From assembly GCA_012513605.1 (NCBI GenBank), contig JAAZBV010000130.1:17204-81203 (forward strand): a DNA stretch of 64,000 bases, written 5' to 3'. The notes below the pieces were generated by a model. It saw only the letters and a program-made list of their open reading frames with translations. It ran no database searches and had not been told where the DNA came from. This document shows positions 8,194 through 15,557 of the stretch, in pieces; within the stretch, counting starts at the first letter, position 1; the number at the start of each line of letters is the position of its first letter. This DNA is from Desulfatiglans sp. Lineage in GTDB: Bacteria; Desulfobacterota; DSM-4660; Desulfatiglandales; HGW-15. The position numbers and the translations under genes are program-made.

Positions 8194-8229
8194 AGGTTAT
8201 TAGGTTTAATGGTTTAAACCTTATAACCT
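8194..8229. repeat. Long imperfect hairpin between SET gene and the next ORF
   Basis: A 16-bp stem with one mismatch (aggttattaggtttaa against tttaaaccttataacct) and a 4-base loop. It lacks a T-tract, so it is not a standard intrinsic terminator. It may be a REP-like element or an RNA-stabilising hairpin. Confidence 0.7.
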
Positions 8230-8262
8230 GTGTTGTCCCGCTTTATTTGGCCGGAGTAATCT

Positions 8263-9057
8263 ATGAAATACTTTAGGTATTGGGTGAAAGAATCATTCCA
8301 GATTCATGTTAACGGCAAATTGCAAGAAATCAGTATTTTATCTGGTTCAAATGAATCCAGGGAGGATGCACATAAAGAAGCAGAAGCCAAGGCTCGAAAA
8401 ATCGAAGAACGAATTAAGAATAGGAGCGTAAAAGAGGATTATGAAGTCGCCATTAAAGAACATGTACATGAAATAATTAATGATTCTAATATTATTTCAA
8501 TATGTAGATACGGGGCAAAGATTCTAAATACGACCCAGTACACTATTTTGGATTTGGATGACTATCGGTTCGAGTTTTTTGATCTATTTGGCCGGCTGAG
8601 GAAGATGTCTAAAAAGGAAAGAATCGTTTATAAGTTCGAGCGAGATGTGTCAAAATTTTCAAAGCTTGGCAAGGATTTCCGTATATACGAAACAACCAAA
8701 GGAATACGCGTGATCGGCAAACAATATGTTGTACCATCAGGAAAGGAATATACATCGATGATGCGTAGACTATTTGTCGATTGGGTCTATATTGAGCTGT
8801 CAAAAAAGCAAAATTGTTACAGAGCCAGACTCACACCCAAACCGTATCGGATAAAAACAGATACAATAAAAATAAGAAGCCCACTCGATTGTGAATCAAG
8901 CAACTATCATGATTGGGCTGAAAAATATGAGGCTGCCTCACAAAAATATAGCGTGGTCAAATTGTTAAAAACTATCGGAAGAGACTTTTCACATGAAGCG
9001 ATTATCAAATTACATGACCAAACCTGTAACGAGAGCATGCATGGCAGGCTCGCATAA
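8263..9057 (+). CDS. Uncharacterised conserved protein with RARLTPKP motif
   Basis: A 264-residue soluble protein I do not recognise as a named family. The first 80 residues are charged and helical. The centre has ILDLDDYRFEFFDLFGR (near 94-110) and IYETTKGIRVIG (near 143-154). RARLTPKPYRI occurs near 188-198. A similar RARLTPKPWR tail occurs in uncharacterised proteins of other bacteria (recollection, unchecked), and the strand pattern faintly recalls small primase-like folds; that is speculation. It follows the SET gene by 170 bp with a hairpin in between. Confidence 0.6.
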   Translation: MKYFRYWVKESFQIHVNGKLQEISILSGSNESREDAHKEAEAKARKIEERIKNRSVKEDYEVAIKEHVHEIINDSNIISICRYGAKILNTTQYTILDLDDYRFEFFDLFGRLRKMSKKERIVYKFERDVSKFSKLGKDFRIYETTKGIRVIGKQYVVPSGKEYTSMMRRLFVDWVYIELSKKQNCYRARLTPKPYRIKTDTIKIRSPLDCESSNYHDWAEKYEAASQKYSVVKLLKTIGRDFSHEAIIKLHDQTCNESMHGRLA

Positions 9058-9072
9058 AAAAATATAAATAAA

Positions 9073-9128
9073 AAAGCGGCCAACATTTTCATCAAGCTGG
9101 CTTTGCGAAAAACCCGCCAAGCCGCTTA
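9073..9128. repeat. Stem-loop after the uncharacterised ORF
   Basis: Arms aagcggc and gccgctt lie about 45 bp apart with partial inner complementarity (around 9074-9080 and 9120-9126). It could form a long hairpin at the end of the 8263-9057 gene. No T-run follows. Confidence 0.35.
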
Positions 9129-9162
9129 TACAAGGTTACATTCTTTCAAGGTTTACTAAATC

Positions 9163-9750
9163 ATGAACCCTGTAACACACCTACTCACTGGTTGGGCTTT
9201 GGCCGGGTCATTCAGGATAAACCGCCTTGAACGGGCCATTGTGACAATTGCAGGCATTATCCCGGATATTGATGGTGCAGGCATTATATATGATTATCTT
9301 TCTGCCGGCCCCGGTTTTCAGCCCTGGCTATATTGGAAATATCACCATGTCCTCGGTCACAACATTGGTTTTTGCCTTTTATTATGTCTCATAACATTCT
9401 CTTTTACAAAACGCAGGCTGATAACCAGCCTTCTGGTTTTTATAAGTTTTCATATCCACCTGCTTTTCGACATTGCTGGGTCAAGGGGGCCGGATGGATA
9501 CCAGTGGCCCATCCCTTACCTCAATCCATTTTCAGATGCATGGCAACTTGTCTGGCAGGGGCAGTGGGGGTTGAATAGCTGGCAGAATATTGTTGTAACA
9601 TTAATTGAATTGCTGATAATGCTGTACATCGCCTGGAGAAAAGGTATATCTCCGCTGGAGATGGTATCAGTAAAGGCCAACAATGCATTTGTTAACTCTT
9701 TGAGAAAACGATTTAAAAATCCGCATGATATAAAAGAAAAAAATAATTGA
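9163..9750 (+). CDS. YdjM/DUF457-family membrane-bound metal-dependent hydrolase
   Basis: A 195-residue membrane protein. It opens with MNPVTHLLTGWALAG, and IIPDIDG (near 32-38) plus HHVLGHNIG (near 61-69) and HIHLLFD (near 97-103) are the conserved histidine/aspartate motifs of the YdjM-type (DUF457, LexA-regulated inner-membrane hydrolase) family. Four to five hydrophobic segments follow. The natural substrate is unknown for the family. It stands alone between two uncharacterised regions. Confidence 0.75.
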   Translation: MNPVTHLLTGWALAGSFRINRLERAIVTIAGIIPDIDGAGIIYDYLSAGPGFQPWLYWKYHHVLGHNIGFCLLLCLITFSFTKRRLITSLLVFISFHIHLLFDIAGSRGPDGYQWPIPYLNPFSDAWQLVWQGQWGLNSWQNIVVTLIELLIMLYIAWRKGISPLEMVSVKANNAFVNSLRKRFKNPHDIKEKNN

Positions 9751-10115
9751 TCCGCATATTTGGAGTAGGAACCACAAGAAGTTTAAGGGCTCACTGGGAA
9801 ATGAAAGAAAAAAATCTTAACAGGGGACAGGCTTACTGAGGCTGACATCATGGGAGTAATAAGCCTCATATGGGCAAGGAAGCTGATTCCCCATGGGGTA
9901 ATTATCCCTGAGACGTGCCTTGAATATACAGATACCCTGATGGAAAGGCCGCAATTTAAATAGGATGGAAAGAAAATTATGACTAACAGCATAATTAATA
10001 TCAGTCTCCATATGGAGGTTGATATATAAGCATCGATTCACTCGGCCTACCTGACTCTATTACGACATCAATATTACATGTTGACAAATATCTCATTATG
10101 AGATAATTATTTGTC
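9751..10115. other. Gap with a coding remnant, a REP-like 13-mer and the higBA promoter
   Basis: On the plus strand a roughly 50-codon open stretch (about 9808-9963, including LTEADIMGVISLIWARK) ends at a TAG and has no start signal; it looks like a gene fragment I cannot assign. A 13-mer cggcctacctgac at 10043-10055 recurs at 12212-12224. The higBA promoter/operator occupies the last 40 bp. Confidence 0.4.
10081..10115 (+). promoter_or_regulatory. higBA promoter and palindromic operator
   Basis: TTGACA (10081-10086) is followed after 15 bases by GATAAT (10102-10107). Between and over them lies a nested palindrome: tctcat-t-atgaga (10091-10103) flanked by tgacaaata and tatttgtca. HigA antitoxins usually repress their own promoter by binding such sites. 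The -10 ends 8 bases before the higB ATG, so the transcript would be leaderless or nearly so. Confidence 0.6.
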
Positions 10116-10403
10116 ATGCATATAATCACTCGAAAAAGGATATTTGAGTTTTCTAAAAAGCATCCTGATTGTTCCTCTGCCCTTGAATCCTGGTACAGGA
10201 TAGTTAAAAGGACTAATTTCAATTCTTTCGTTGAACTCCGAAACACTTTTCCGAGTGCGGACAATGTTGGGAATTTAACAGTTTTTAATATAGGCGGGAA
10301 TAAAGCCCGTTTGATTGCAGCTATACATTATAACACTCATCGGATTTATATCCGGCATATTCTTACTCATAAAGAATATGATCGAGGGAATTGGAGGAAA
10401 TGA
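10116..10403 (+). CDS. higB: HigB-type mRNA interferase toxin
   Basis: A 95-residue RelE-fold toxin of the HigB group. MHIITRKRIFEFSKKHPD at the start and the central NIGGNKARLIAAIHY (near 59-73) followed by YIRHILTHKEYD (near 78-89) are the family hallmarks, including the basic and histidine residues of the ribosome-dependent nuclease site. There is no Shine-Dalgarno sequence before the ATG, consistent with leaderless translation from the promoter just upstream. The stop overlaps the antitoxin start, giving the toxin-first order typical of hig loci. Confidence 0.9.
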   Translation: MHIITRKRIFEFSKKHPDCSSALESWYRIVKRTNFNSFVELRNTFPSADNVGNLTVFNIGGNKARLIAAIHYNTHRIYIRHILTHKEYDRGNWRK

Positions 10404-10804
10404 TGAATACCCAGCTTAAAAAAATTGCAGAAGTCTGGCCTGATATTCAACCAGTATTTTCTGTGCCACATAATAAGGAAGAGTATGAAAGGATGGTAAC
10501 GCTTCTTGATAGCATCATAGACGAAGTGGGGAATAATGAGAACCATCCATTAACCTCTCTTATGGAGACGATTGGAAGCCTTATTGAAGTATATGAGTCA
10601 AACCATGTTGATGAGATAGAAGGAAATCCCTGTGATACCCTGAATTACTTAATGGAGGAGCATGGCCTCAAACAATCTGACCTGCCTGAAATAGGGTCAC
10701 AGGGTGTTATATCTGAAATATTATCAGGCAAACGGCAACTAAACGTCCGCCAGATAAAATCATTAAGCACACGCTTCAATGTGTCTCCGGCAGTTTTAAT
10801 TTAG
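10403..10804 (+). CDS. higA: HigA-type helix-turn-helix antitoxin
   Basis: About 133 residues with a C-terminal Xre/HigA HTH (LMEEHGLKQSDLPEIG then GVISEILSGKRQLNVRQ, roughly 86-120). The family neutralises HigB and represses the operon through the palindrome upstream. I favour the ATG at 10403, with GGAGG at 10393-10397 five bases before; ATGs at 10400 and an upstream TTG at 10391 are in frame. Overlap with the higB stop (ATGATGA) couples the two genes. Confidence 0.88.
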   Translation: MNTQLKKIAEVWPDIQPVFSVPHNKEEYERMVTLLDSIIDEVGNNENHPLTSLMETIGSLIEVYESNHVDEIEGNPCDTLNYLMEEHGLKQSDLPEIGSQGVISEILSGKRQLNVRQIKSLSTRFNVSPAVLI

Positions 10805-10807
10805 CTT

Positions 10808-11956
10808 CTAATCTATAGGTTTAAGTAATGGCAGAGGTTCCCACGATATGAACGGAGTGATTCTGCGTTTATATATTCCCAGGTCGTCGTAATATATTAC
10901 ATCATAGACATGTTTATCTTCCTTGAAGTACTGGTTTGCCCTGTGCAGTGATTCATAACAGGGTATGATACCGATGTTGTCCTGAGCGAGCAATCTCATA
11001 CGAATACCTTCCGGGTCAGATATGGAGATAGGCAACGATGCATCATAAATGGCTAAAAACATCTTGATTGTTTCTTTTAATCTGCCGAGGGATCCCCCAC
11101 GAAGTTCAATGACAAATCCTTCCTTCCTGGAAAAATGCGGACGAAACACACTAAGGTCTATATGGGTAGTATTTCCACCCCGTTTGATCTCCCATGGATG
11201 CCCGTCGCTTGTCTTTTTTGCATGCTTTCCATCAATCCAGTCTGCAAATTCCTGGTAGGAATCTTCATTAATATCAAGAAGCCCTTCATGCCTTCCATCA
11301 GCATATCGTTTGTACATCTCCCTGCCAGATAAATTTACATCGACATGATCATCCTTTCGCTTTCCGGCGATATAGGCAATCCTGCAATAGTCAAAGTATT
11401 CTTTTGCAGTCATGTTTTCGCGGATAAAGTTTTTATCTTTATGAAAATATCCCTCTTCCACTAGCCGGATAAATCTTCGGCTATCTGTTTTACCCAGATC
11501 CTTATCAAGTTTATAGAAGTCAGAAAAAGAGGCTTTTATGAGCGAGTTCTGCACAACACCATAACGGCGATTGAGTGGATATTGCTCCTGTACCTGTCTG
11601 TTCGCTTTTATCCAGTTTTTTTTGACCTTTTTTAACCATGAAACCGCCGAGGTTACTATTGGCCCCCAGACGCGCGACGGATCATCACTGCCATCTTTGT
11701 AGGACGAACCCCCAAAGGAGTCTGTCACCTGCACACCCTTTCCCGGGGAAACCTCCAAAGGGCAGTTATTTCCATCTATATGATATAGGTAGTAAATTTT
11801 ATTATAGTAAACAACCTTGAGATGATGCCATTGGGATTTGTTGTCTGGAAAAATCAAATCCCATATTCTGTCAGTGCCTGAAATATTGTAATCGTAGTCT
11901 TTTAAGATCTTCACACAGTTATATATAGCTTCTTCAAATTTCATTGTTTTTTCCAT
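10808..11956 (-). CDS. Uncharacterised 382-residue protein
   Basis: I do not recognise the family. The protein is soluble and has no signal peptide. The N-terminal third contains aromatic, strand-like text around YNKIYYLYHIDG (51-62). The C-terminal half has GHPWEIKRGGNTTHIDL (near 256-272), ELRGGSLGRLKETIKMFLA (near 285-303) and ISDPEGIRMRLLAQDNIG (near 313-330), which look like conserved blocks. It lies 10 bp after a small helical ORF on the same strand, so the two are probably one operon. Its end converges with higA with 3 bp between stops. Position among repeats and toxin-antitoxin genes suggests an accessory, possibly defence, role. Confidence 0.6.
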   Translation of the reverse strand: MEKTMKFEEAIYNCVKILKDYDYNISGTDRIWDLIFPDNKSQWHHLKVVYYNKIYYLYHIDGNNCPLEVSPGKGVQVTDSFGGSSYKDGSDDPSRVWGPIVTSAVSWLKKVKKNWIKANRQVQEQYPLNRRYGVVQNSLIKASFSDFYKLDKDLGKTDSRRFIRLVEEGYFHKDKNFIRENMTAKEYFDYCRIAYIAGKRKDDHVDVNLSGREMYKRYADGRHEGLLDINEDSYQEFADWIDGKHAKKTSDGHPWEIKRGGNTTHIDLSVFRPHFSRKEGFVIELRGGSLGRLKETIKMFLAIYDASLPISISDPEGIRMRLLAQDNIGIIPCYESLHRANQYFKEDKHVYDVIYYDDLGIYKRRITPFISWEPLPLLKPID

Positions 11957-11966
11957 ACATCATTAT

Positions 11967-12185
11967 TCAATCTTGGAGAAATTTATCAAGTTCAGATTCA
12001 TTCATTTGGGGTACATTATGTTTTTTCGCCAAAGACTCTGAAAACTGATAAAAATTTTTCCGATAATCTTTATCTTTGACAATCTCCTTTATTAGAGCCA
12101 TCTTTTTTTCAAATGCCAATTGGCAAACCAGTTCTTTGATCTGGTTATAATTAACATCAATATTTTTTATTCTTGCTATATACAT
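11967..12185 (-). CDS. Small uncharacterised helical protein preceding the 382-residue gene
   Basis: A 72-residue protein from the ATG at 12185, which has AGGAAG eight bases upstream; a GTG at 12206 is also in frame. The sequence (QIKELVCQLAFEKKMALIKEIV near the middle) is amphipathic helix with many charges, resembling small antitoxin-like or partner proteins. It precedes the 382-residue gene by 10 bp on the same strand, suggesting a two-gene module. No family name can be given. Confidence 0.5.
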   Translation of the reverse strand: MYIARIKNIDVNYNQIKELVCQLAFEKKMALIKEIVKDKDYRKNFYQFSESLAKKHNVPQMNESELDKFLQD

Positions 12186-12206
12186 TCCTATGGCTTCCTT
12201 TTCCAC

Positions 12207-12224
12207 TAACCCGGCCTACCTGAC
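12207..12224. repeat. REP-like repeat copy (inverted partner at 12591-12603)
   Basis: taacccggcctac at 12207-12219 is the exact reverse complement of 12591-12603, so the 81-residue ORF is bracketed by 13-bp inverted repeats. The overlapping cggcctacctgac (12212-12224) recurs in the same orientation at 10043-10055. The sequence resembles widespread intergenic REP elements containing a ccggcctac/gtaggccggg core. Confidence 0.75.
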
Positions 12225-12296
12225 CAATGCCGGCGAACCACATAAGGTTGGTTCTGCATAATAGTATCCTATCATGTTGAAAGCCAGATTGGGAGC

Positions 12297-12542
12297 TTAA
12301 TACTCCTCCTCCTCATCATCATACTCTTCGTCATCAGTAATATATTCCCACATTTCATTTTGATGCAGCCAGATTGGATCAGCATTTCTTATAATGAATT
12401 CATCAACATCCATTCCATCAATTGTCGGTGGGCGTTTTACCCGCTTCTGTTTTCCATTTATGAATATGGTTTCATATTCTTTTTTCCGCCTCTTCTTCGC
12501 AGCATTTTCGGCGGCAGTAAGTTTTCGTTTACGTTTTGCCAT
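12297..12542 (-). CDS. Small uncharacterised protein, basic head and acidic tail
   Basis: An 81-residue protein with a lysine/arginine-rich N-terminus (KRKRKLTAAENAAKKRRKK near 3-21), a central RPPTIDGMDVDEFI (near 38-51) and NADPIWLHQNEMWEY (near 53-67), then a run of D and E. I recall similar small hypothetical proteins in other bacteria but no function. The charge split suggests nucleic-acid contact or a DNA-mimic tail. It is bracketed by REP-like inverted repeats and lies next to integron-like cassettes. Confidence 0.55.
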   Translation of the reverse strand: MAKRKRKLTAAENAAKKRRKKEYETIFINGKQKRVKRPPTIDGMDVDEFIIRNADPIWLHQNEMWEYITDDEEYDDEEEEY

Positions 12543-12590
12543 TATTTATATTCTCTATTCACTCCCAATATTTCGGCTAAGAGGCAGTCT

Positions 12591-12620
12591 GTAGGCCGGG
12601 TTAAGCGAAGCAACCCGACT
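12591..12620. repeat. REP-like hairpin element
   Basis: gtaggccgggtta (12591-12603) begins a small hairpin with stem cgggtt (12597-12602) and aacccg (12612-12617). The gtaggc-cgggtta...aacccga layout is that of common REP/BIME-type intergenic repeats. Its first 13 bases are inverted relative to 12207-12219. Confidence 0.75.
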
Positions 12621-12713
12621 TTATTCCAATCAAATTTTACTCAACACTTCATCTCAGTTTTAAAAGAATCATTTTACTTTTCAGCCATCATTTTAAGTGA
12701 TGTCTGATTATTA

Positions 12714-12777
12714 ACCCAACCTTCTACATGACTGGCTCGGCGAGCTTTTTGCCAAATCTGGTTGATTAGCGGCTAGG
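12714..12777 (-). repeat. Putative integron attC site (end of cassette 2)
   Basis: On the minus strand the site starts with GCCTAGC (12777-12771), one base off the R'' consensus, and ends with GTTGGGT (12720-12714), which fits GTTRRRY exactly. A palindrome gctcg-c-cgagc sits in the centre (near 12735-12745). The R'' text complements the start of its own cassette (GTTAGGCGCA at 13572-13563) with one mismatch, as expected for an integron cassette. The gene's stop codon lies inside R'', also typical. Confidence 0.5.
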
Positions 12778-13546
12778 CGCATTCTTTCCAATGCTTCATA
12801 TATAAAGAACCAAATTCTACGATTGCCAAGCCATCACATAACAACTGTGGATGGAATAATACTGGTCTAGGCGGTTCTTCCTTATATGAATGCAGAAAAA
12901 CAAAAGAAGGCCTCCCAATATTTTCTTGTTCTTCATCAATTGCATCAAATTTATCGAATTCCATGGTTTTAATTAATTTCATTTTTTCACTTTCAAGTTG
13001 ATTGTAACGGTCACCTTCTTCTTTCGTCATTTCGGATGGGGGAATATAAAGTGGGATTCTATGGGCTAACGCATCACGATATGATTTTAAATATTTTTCA
13101 TGCCAGTTGGTAATTGTTTCAGAAGCAAGATATTCACGAAGCGGTAGTGGGAGATGTTTGCTTGTGCTCTTTCGGAACAAACCTACACCATGTTTCCCAC
13201 CCACTATTTGTAACAAATCATGGTGATAAATAAAAGCCCAAGCCCAATTATCAAAAATTCCAAAAAGGTTCATTACATACGCATGGAGATTAATCTGGAC
13301 ATCATAGAGTGTGTCATTTTGGAGTGGCTTTTTTGTGCCCAAGGGAAAATCATTGAAAATGTTTTTTAAACATTTATTTATTATTTTCAACCTTCGCCCC
13401 GCACCATGTAATAGGTGCTCTTTAACACCCACATGGCCTGTTTCTTGACCAGCCATTACTGTTTGTAATATAAGGATTTGAAGGCTTTGACACACTTTTT
13501 TGTATTGTTCATTAAATTGTCTAATCTGATAATCTGAGTATGCCAT
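12773..13546 (-). CDS. Cassette-borne HEPN-like protein with RX4H motif
   Basis: A 257-residue soluble, helix-rich protein with no family name I can assign. YRDALAHRIPLY around 156-167 contains R157-X4-H162, the arrangement seen in HEPN-domain RNases, preceded by a helical region with NLFGIFDNWAWAFIYH near 93-108. The start ATG is 19 bases after the cassette boundary GTTAGGCGC and behind AGAGAG. The stop TAG lies within the putative attC. I infer an integron gene cassette of about 850 bp. A non-catalytic helical protein that happens to carry RX4H is the alternative. Confidence 0.65.
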   Translation of the reverse strand: MAYSDYQIRQFNEQYKKVCQSLQILILQTVMAGQETGHVGVKEHLLHGAGRRLKIINKCLKNIFNDFPLGTKKPLQNDTLYDVQINLHAYVMNLFGIFDNWAWAFIYHHDLLQIVGGKHGVGLFRKSTSKHLPLPLREYLASETITNWHEKYLKSYRDALAHRIPLYIPPSEMTKEEGDRYNQLESEKMKLIKTMEFDKFDAIDEEQENIGRPSFVFLHSYKEEPPRPVLFHPQLLCDGLAIVEFGSLYMKHWKECA

Positions 13547-13565
13547 GCAAATTTACTCTCTTTGC

Positions 13566-13654
13566 GCCTAACTCTTCCCCTTACTGCGGGGTTCGGTGTG
13601 CATTAAGGGCCGGGGCGCTTTATCGCCCGGTCACTGTAGCTGCGCTTGTTAGCG
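13566..13654 (-). repeat. Putative integron attC site (end of cassette 1)
   Basis: Minus-strand site of 89 bp from CGCTAAC (13654-13648) to GTTAGGC (13572-13566). Inner complementarity includes ccgggcg / cgccccgg. The first ten bases match the reverse complement of the cassette start exactly (gttagcgatt at 13648-13657 versus its complement at 14206-14215). This pairing of cassette start and attC left end is the signature of an integron cassette. R'' differs from consensus at its first base. Confidence 0.6.
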
Positions 13655-14189
13655 ATTTCAAGTAATTACATAAATTGTTTGCTGTAATTATATATTGTTC
13701 GGTACTTGTATTTGATATTTCAATTTCTGATGCATGAACTGCGTCATTTCTAAGTGCACGAAGGTCATGCAACAAGACCGCTATGGGGCCACTTATGATT
13801 TCTGCTTTTCTAAACTGGTCTATAAACCTTTTTATATTTCCCTGCTTTATATCTTGTAGATTCATTCGTTTTGCGGCTTCTTTCAATTCATATTCCACTG
13901 AACGCCATGCTTCCATTATAGCAGCACGGGGTGATATATCTGCTATTTCTCTTAAAGCAGTAATAGGAACTATGGTGTGCTCGATAAGCTTTTCAGATTC
14001 CAAAGGCAAGATAGCTTCAGCGCGTTTTTCCAACTCTCCGAACTCTAAGTTTAAGTCCTTATATTGAAATTTTTTGATTTGAGGAAGTAATTTTCCTAAA
14101 GGTTTCCTCAGAATTATTACCGCAATTATTACCGTTATTGGCCAAGCTAAGTTTCCTATAAGGCTAGATATAAATGTGAGCCAGTCCAT
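13620..14189 (-). CDS. Cassette-borne membrane-anchored HEPN-like protein with RX4H motif
   Basis: A 189-residue protein with an N-terminal membrane segment (about residues 8-27), a charged linker and a helical domain whose LRALRNDAVH (143-152) holds R147-X4-H152. That RNDAVH text is typical of DUF4145/HEPN-type domains. The ATG is about 20 bases after the boundary GTTAGCG, with GAGGGA just upstream. Its C-terminus runs into the putative attC. The pairing with the neighbouring cassette, also RX4H, is striking. Role unknown; stress or defence RNase is inference. Confidence 0.65.
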   Translation of the reverse strand: MDWLTFISSLIGNLAWPITVIIAVIILRKPLGKLLPQIKKFQYKDLNLEFGELEKRAEAILPLESEKLIEHTIVPITALREIADISPRAAIMEAWRSVEYELKEAAKRMNLQDIKQGNIKRFIDQFRKAEIISGPIAVLLHDLRALRNDAVHASEIEISNTSTEQYIITANNLCNYLKSLTSAATVTGR

Positions 14190-14365
14190 ATTCCCTCTTT
14201 TATTTAATCGCTAACATTGATTATATAGTTACTGTCTATTTACTAAGCCCAATAAACCTTGCTTAATATACAATACATTTTTTGATTTGATTAACTGTTT
14301 ATCCTGCTATATGGGCAAATAAAAAAACTGCCTATAATAAAATTTCTCATTTTAAACTACAGCTC

Positions 14366-14893
14366 TCACTTTTTCGGTGCTGGCATTTCACAGCCATTCG
14401 GGCAGACTGTTAAAGTGTGCACATAACGCACCTTTCCATTTTCCACCCTGAATATATGTGAGTCAGGCCAGCCATCCTTGGCGCCAAAATCCGCAAGACC
14501 TATAACCGTACCCATATCAACATCCACAATAAACCTGCGGTTTGAAATCTCAACACTCCCTTCAAGGGGCGGGCCGCCTGTGCAGGATGCATCCGGTTTA
14601 TCATCAGGGTTTGTATATATGCCCCCTTCGAGCCTTGCGCAGGGTATATTCCATGGCACATCATCTGCGGTAGAAAAGTCTTTGAATACATCGAAATAGG
14701 CGTTTGCCACACGGATAAGTGTCTCACGGCTGCTTCTCATTTGAGGGGCAAGGATATCCCATTTTTCTTTTGGGGAATATTTCAGGTAATTGGCCGCATT
14801 AAAGAGCCAGTCATTTTCCCCAGCTTTAATTTCATTTGCCTGAATAAAAAAACCTGTTAAGAGTAACGCAAGAACCACCAGTTTACGAGACAT
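14366..14893 (-). CDS. Secreted protein, unknown function (signal peptide)
   Basis: A 175-residue protein with a clear signal peptide (RKLVVLALLLTGFFIQ at 3-18, cleavage probably after the alanine near 24). The mature part contains SSRETLIRVANAYFDVFKDF (about 53-72), PCARLEGG (near 83-90) and RRFIVDVDMGTVIGLADFG (near 118-136), which suggest an NTF2-like/SnoaL-type fold with a disulfide-capable cysteine set. It is presumably exported. No neighbour explains its role. Confidence 0.65.
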   Translation of the reverse strand: MSRKLVVLALLLTGFFIQANEIKAGENDWLFNAANYLKYSPKEKWDILAPQMRSSRETLIRVANAYFDVFKDFSTADDVPWNIPCARLEGGIYTNPDDKPDASCTGGPPLEGSVEISNRRFIVDVDMGTVIGLADFGAKDGWPDSHIFRVENGKVRYVHTLTVCPNGCEMPAPKK

Positions 14894-15099
14894 AGGCCCT
14901 CCGATCTTTTATATTGGTTAACATGTTTGATGAGAAAGATGACAGAGCATAGGACTCACTGTCCTGTGAGTCAAGAAATTATTAGTATGCAGGTCTCACA
15001 GTTTGACAAAAAATAAAATAATCAGCATAAAAAATTATTACCTAAAAACAATAAAATGGATTAATATCATGCATATTTTAGTTACCGGAGCTGAATAAA

Positions 15100-15501
15100 T
15101 TGGAATCTGAAACCTTCTCTATTGAGATGAACGTAAGGGATTATGAATGTGACATGCAGGGGATTGTTAATAACTCTGTTTACCAGAACTACCTTGAACA
15201 CGCACGGCATGAATACCTCAGGTCAATTGGTATTGATTTTAAAATGTATGCTGAAAAACGCATAAACCTGGTGGTAATAAGAATAGAGCTGGACTATAAA
15301 CACCCCCTCACCAGCGGAGACAGATTTCTTGTCACAGTGGATATAAAAAAGGAATCCAGGATAAAATTTGCATTTTTTCAGGATATATACCTGCTCCCTG
15401 ATAAAAAACCTGTATTATACGGCAAGGTAATCGGGGTGGCTGTTAATTCTCAGGGAAGGCCCCATATACCTGATGAATTTAAAGACATATTTGCTTTATA
15501 A
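15100..15501 (+). CDS. Acyl-CoA thioesterase, 4HBT/YbgC family
   Basis: A 133-residue hot-dog-fold protein. VRDYECDMQGIVNNSVYQNYLEHAR around 12-36 (quoted in parts: DMQGIVNNSVY and YLEHAR) is the catalytic 4HBT motif, with the aspartate and the following histidine-containing helix conserved. The start is TTG, with GGAG (15087-15090) nine bases upstream; no better ATG exists. The enzyme would hydrolyse short acyl- or hydroxybenzoyl-CoA. It is followed by hemerythrin after 56 bp and by an acyl-CoA dehydrogenase further on. Confidence 0.85.
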   Translation: MESETFSIEMNVRDYECDMQGIVNNSVYQNYLEHARHEYLRSIGIDFKMYAEKRINLVVIRIELDYKHPLTSGDRFLVTVDIKKESRIKFAFFQDIYLLPDKKPVLYGKVIGVAVNSQGRPHIPDEFKDIFAL

Positions 15502-15557
15502 TAAGGCCATATGCATTTTTATCTTCAGATAAATCTAACCTTTAATGGAGGAAAAGA

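Noticed and set aside
9808..9963. A small gene in the gap before higBA
   Set aside because: Open for about 50 codons but without start codon or ribosome-binding site; treated as a remnant.
12207..12720. A third integron cassette carrying the 81-residue ORF
   Set aside because: The flanking 13-mers are inverted in the wrong sense for a cassette (TAACCC at the start, GGGTTA at the end), the start codon is 170 bp from the boundary and no attC left end complements GTTGGGT; REP-like repeats explain it better.
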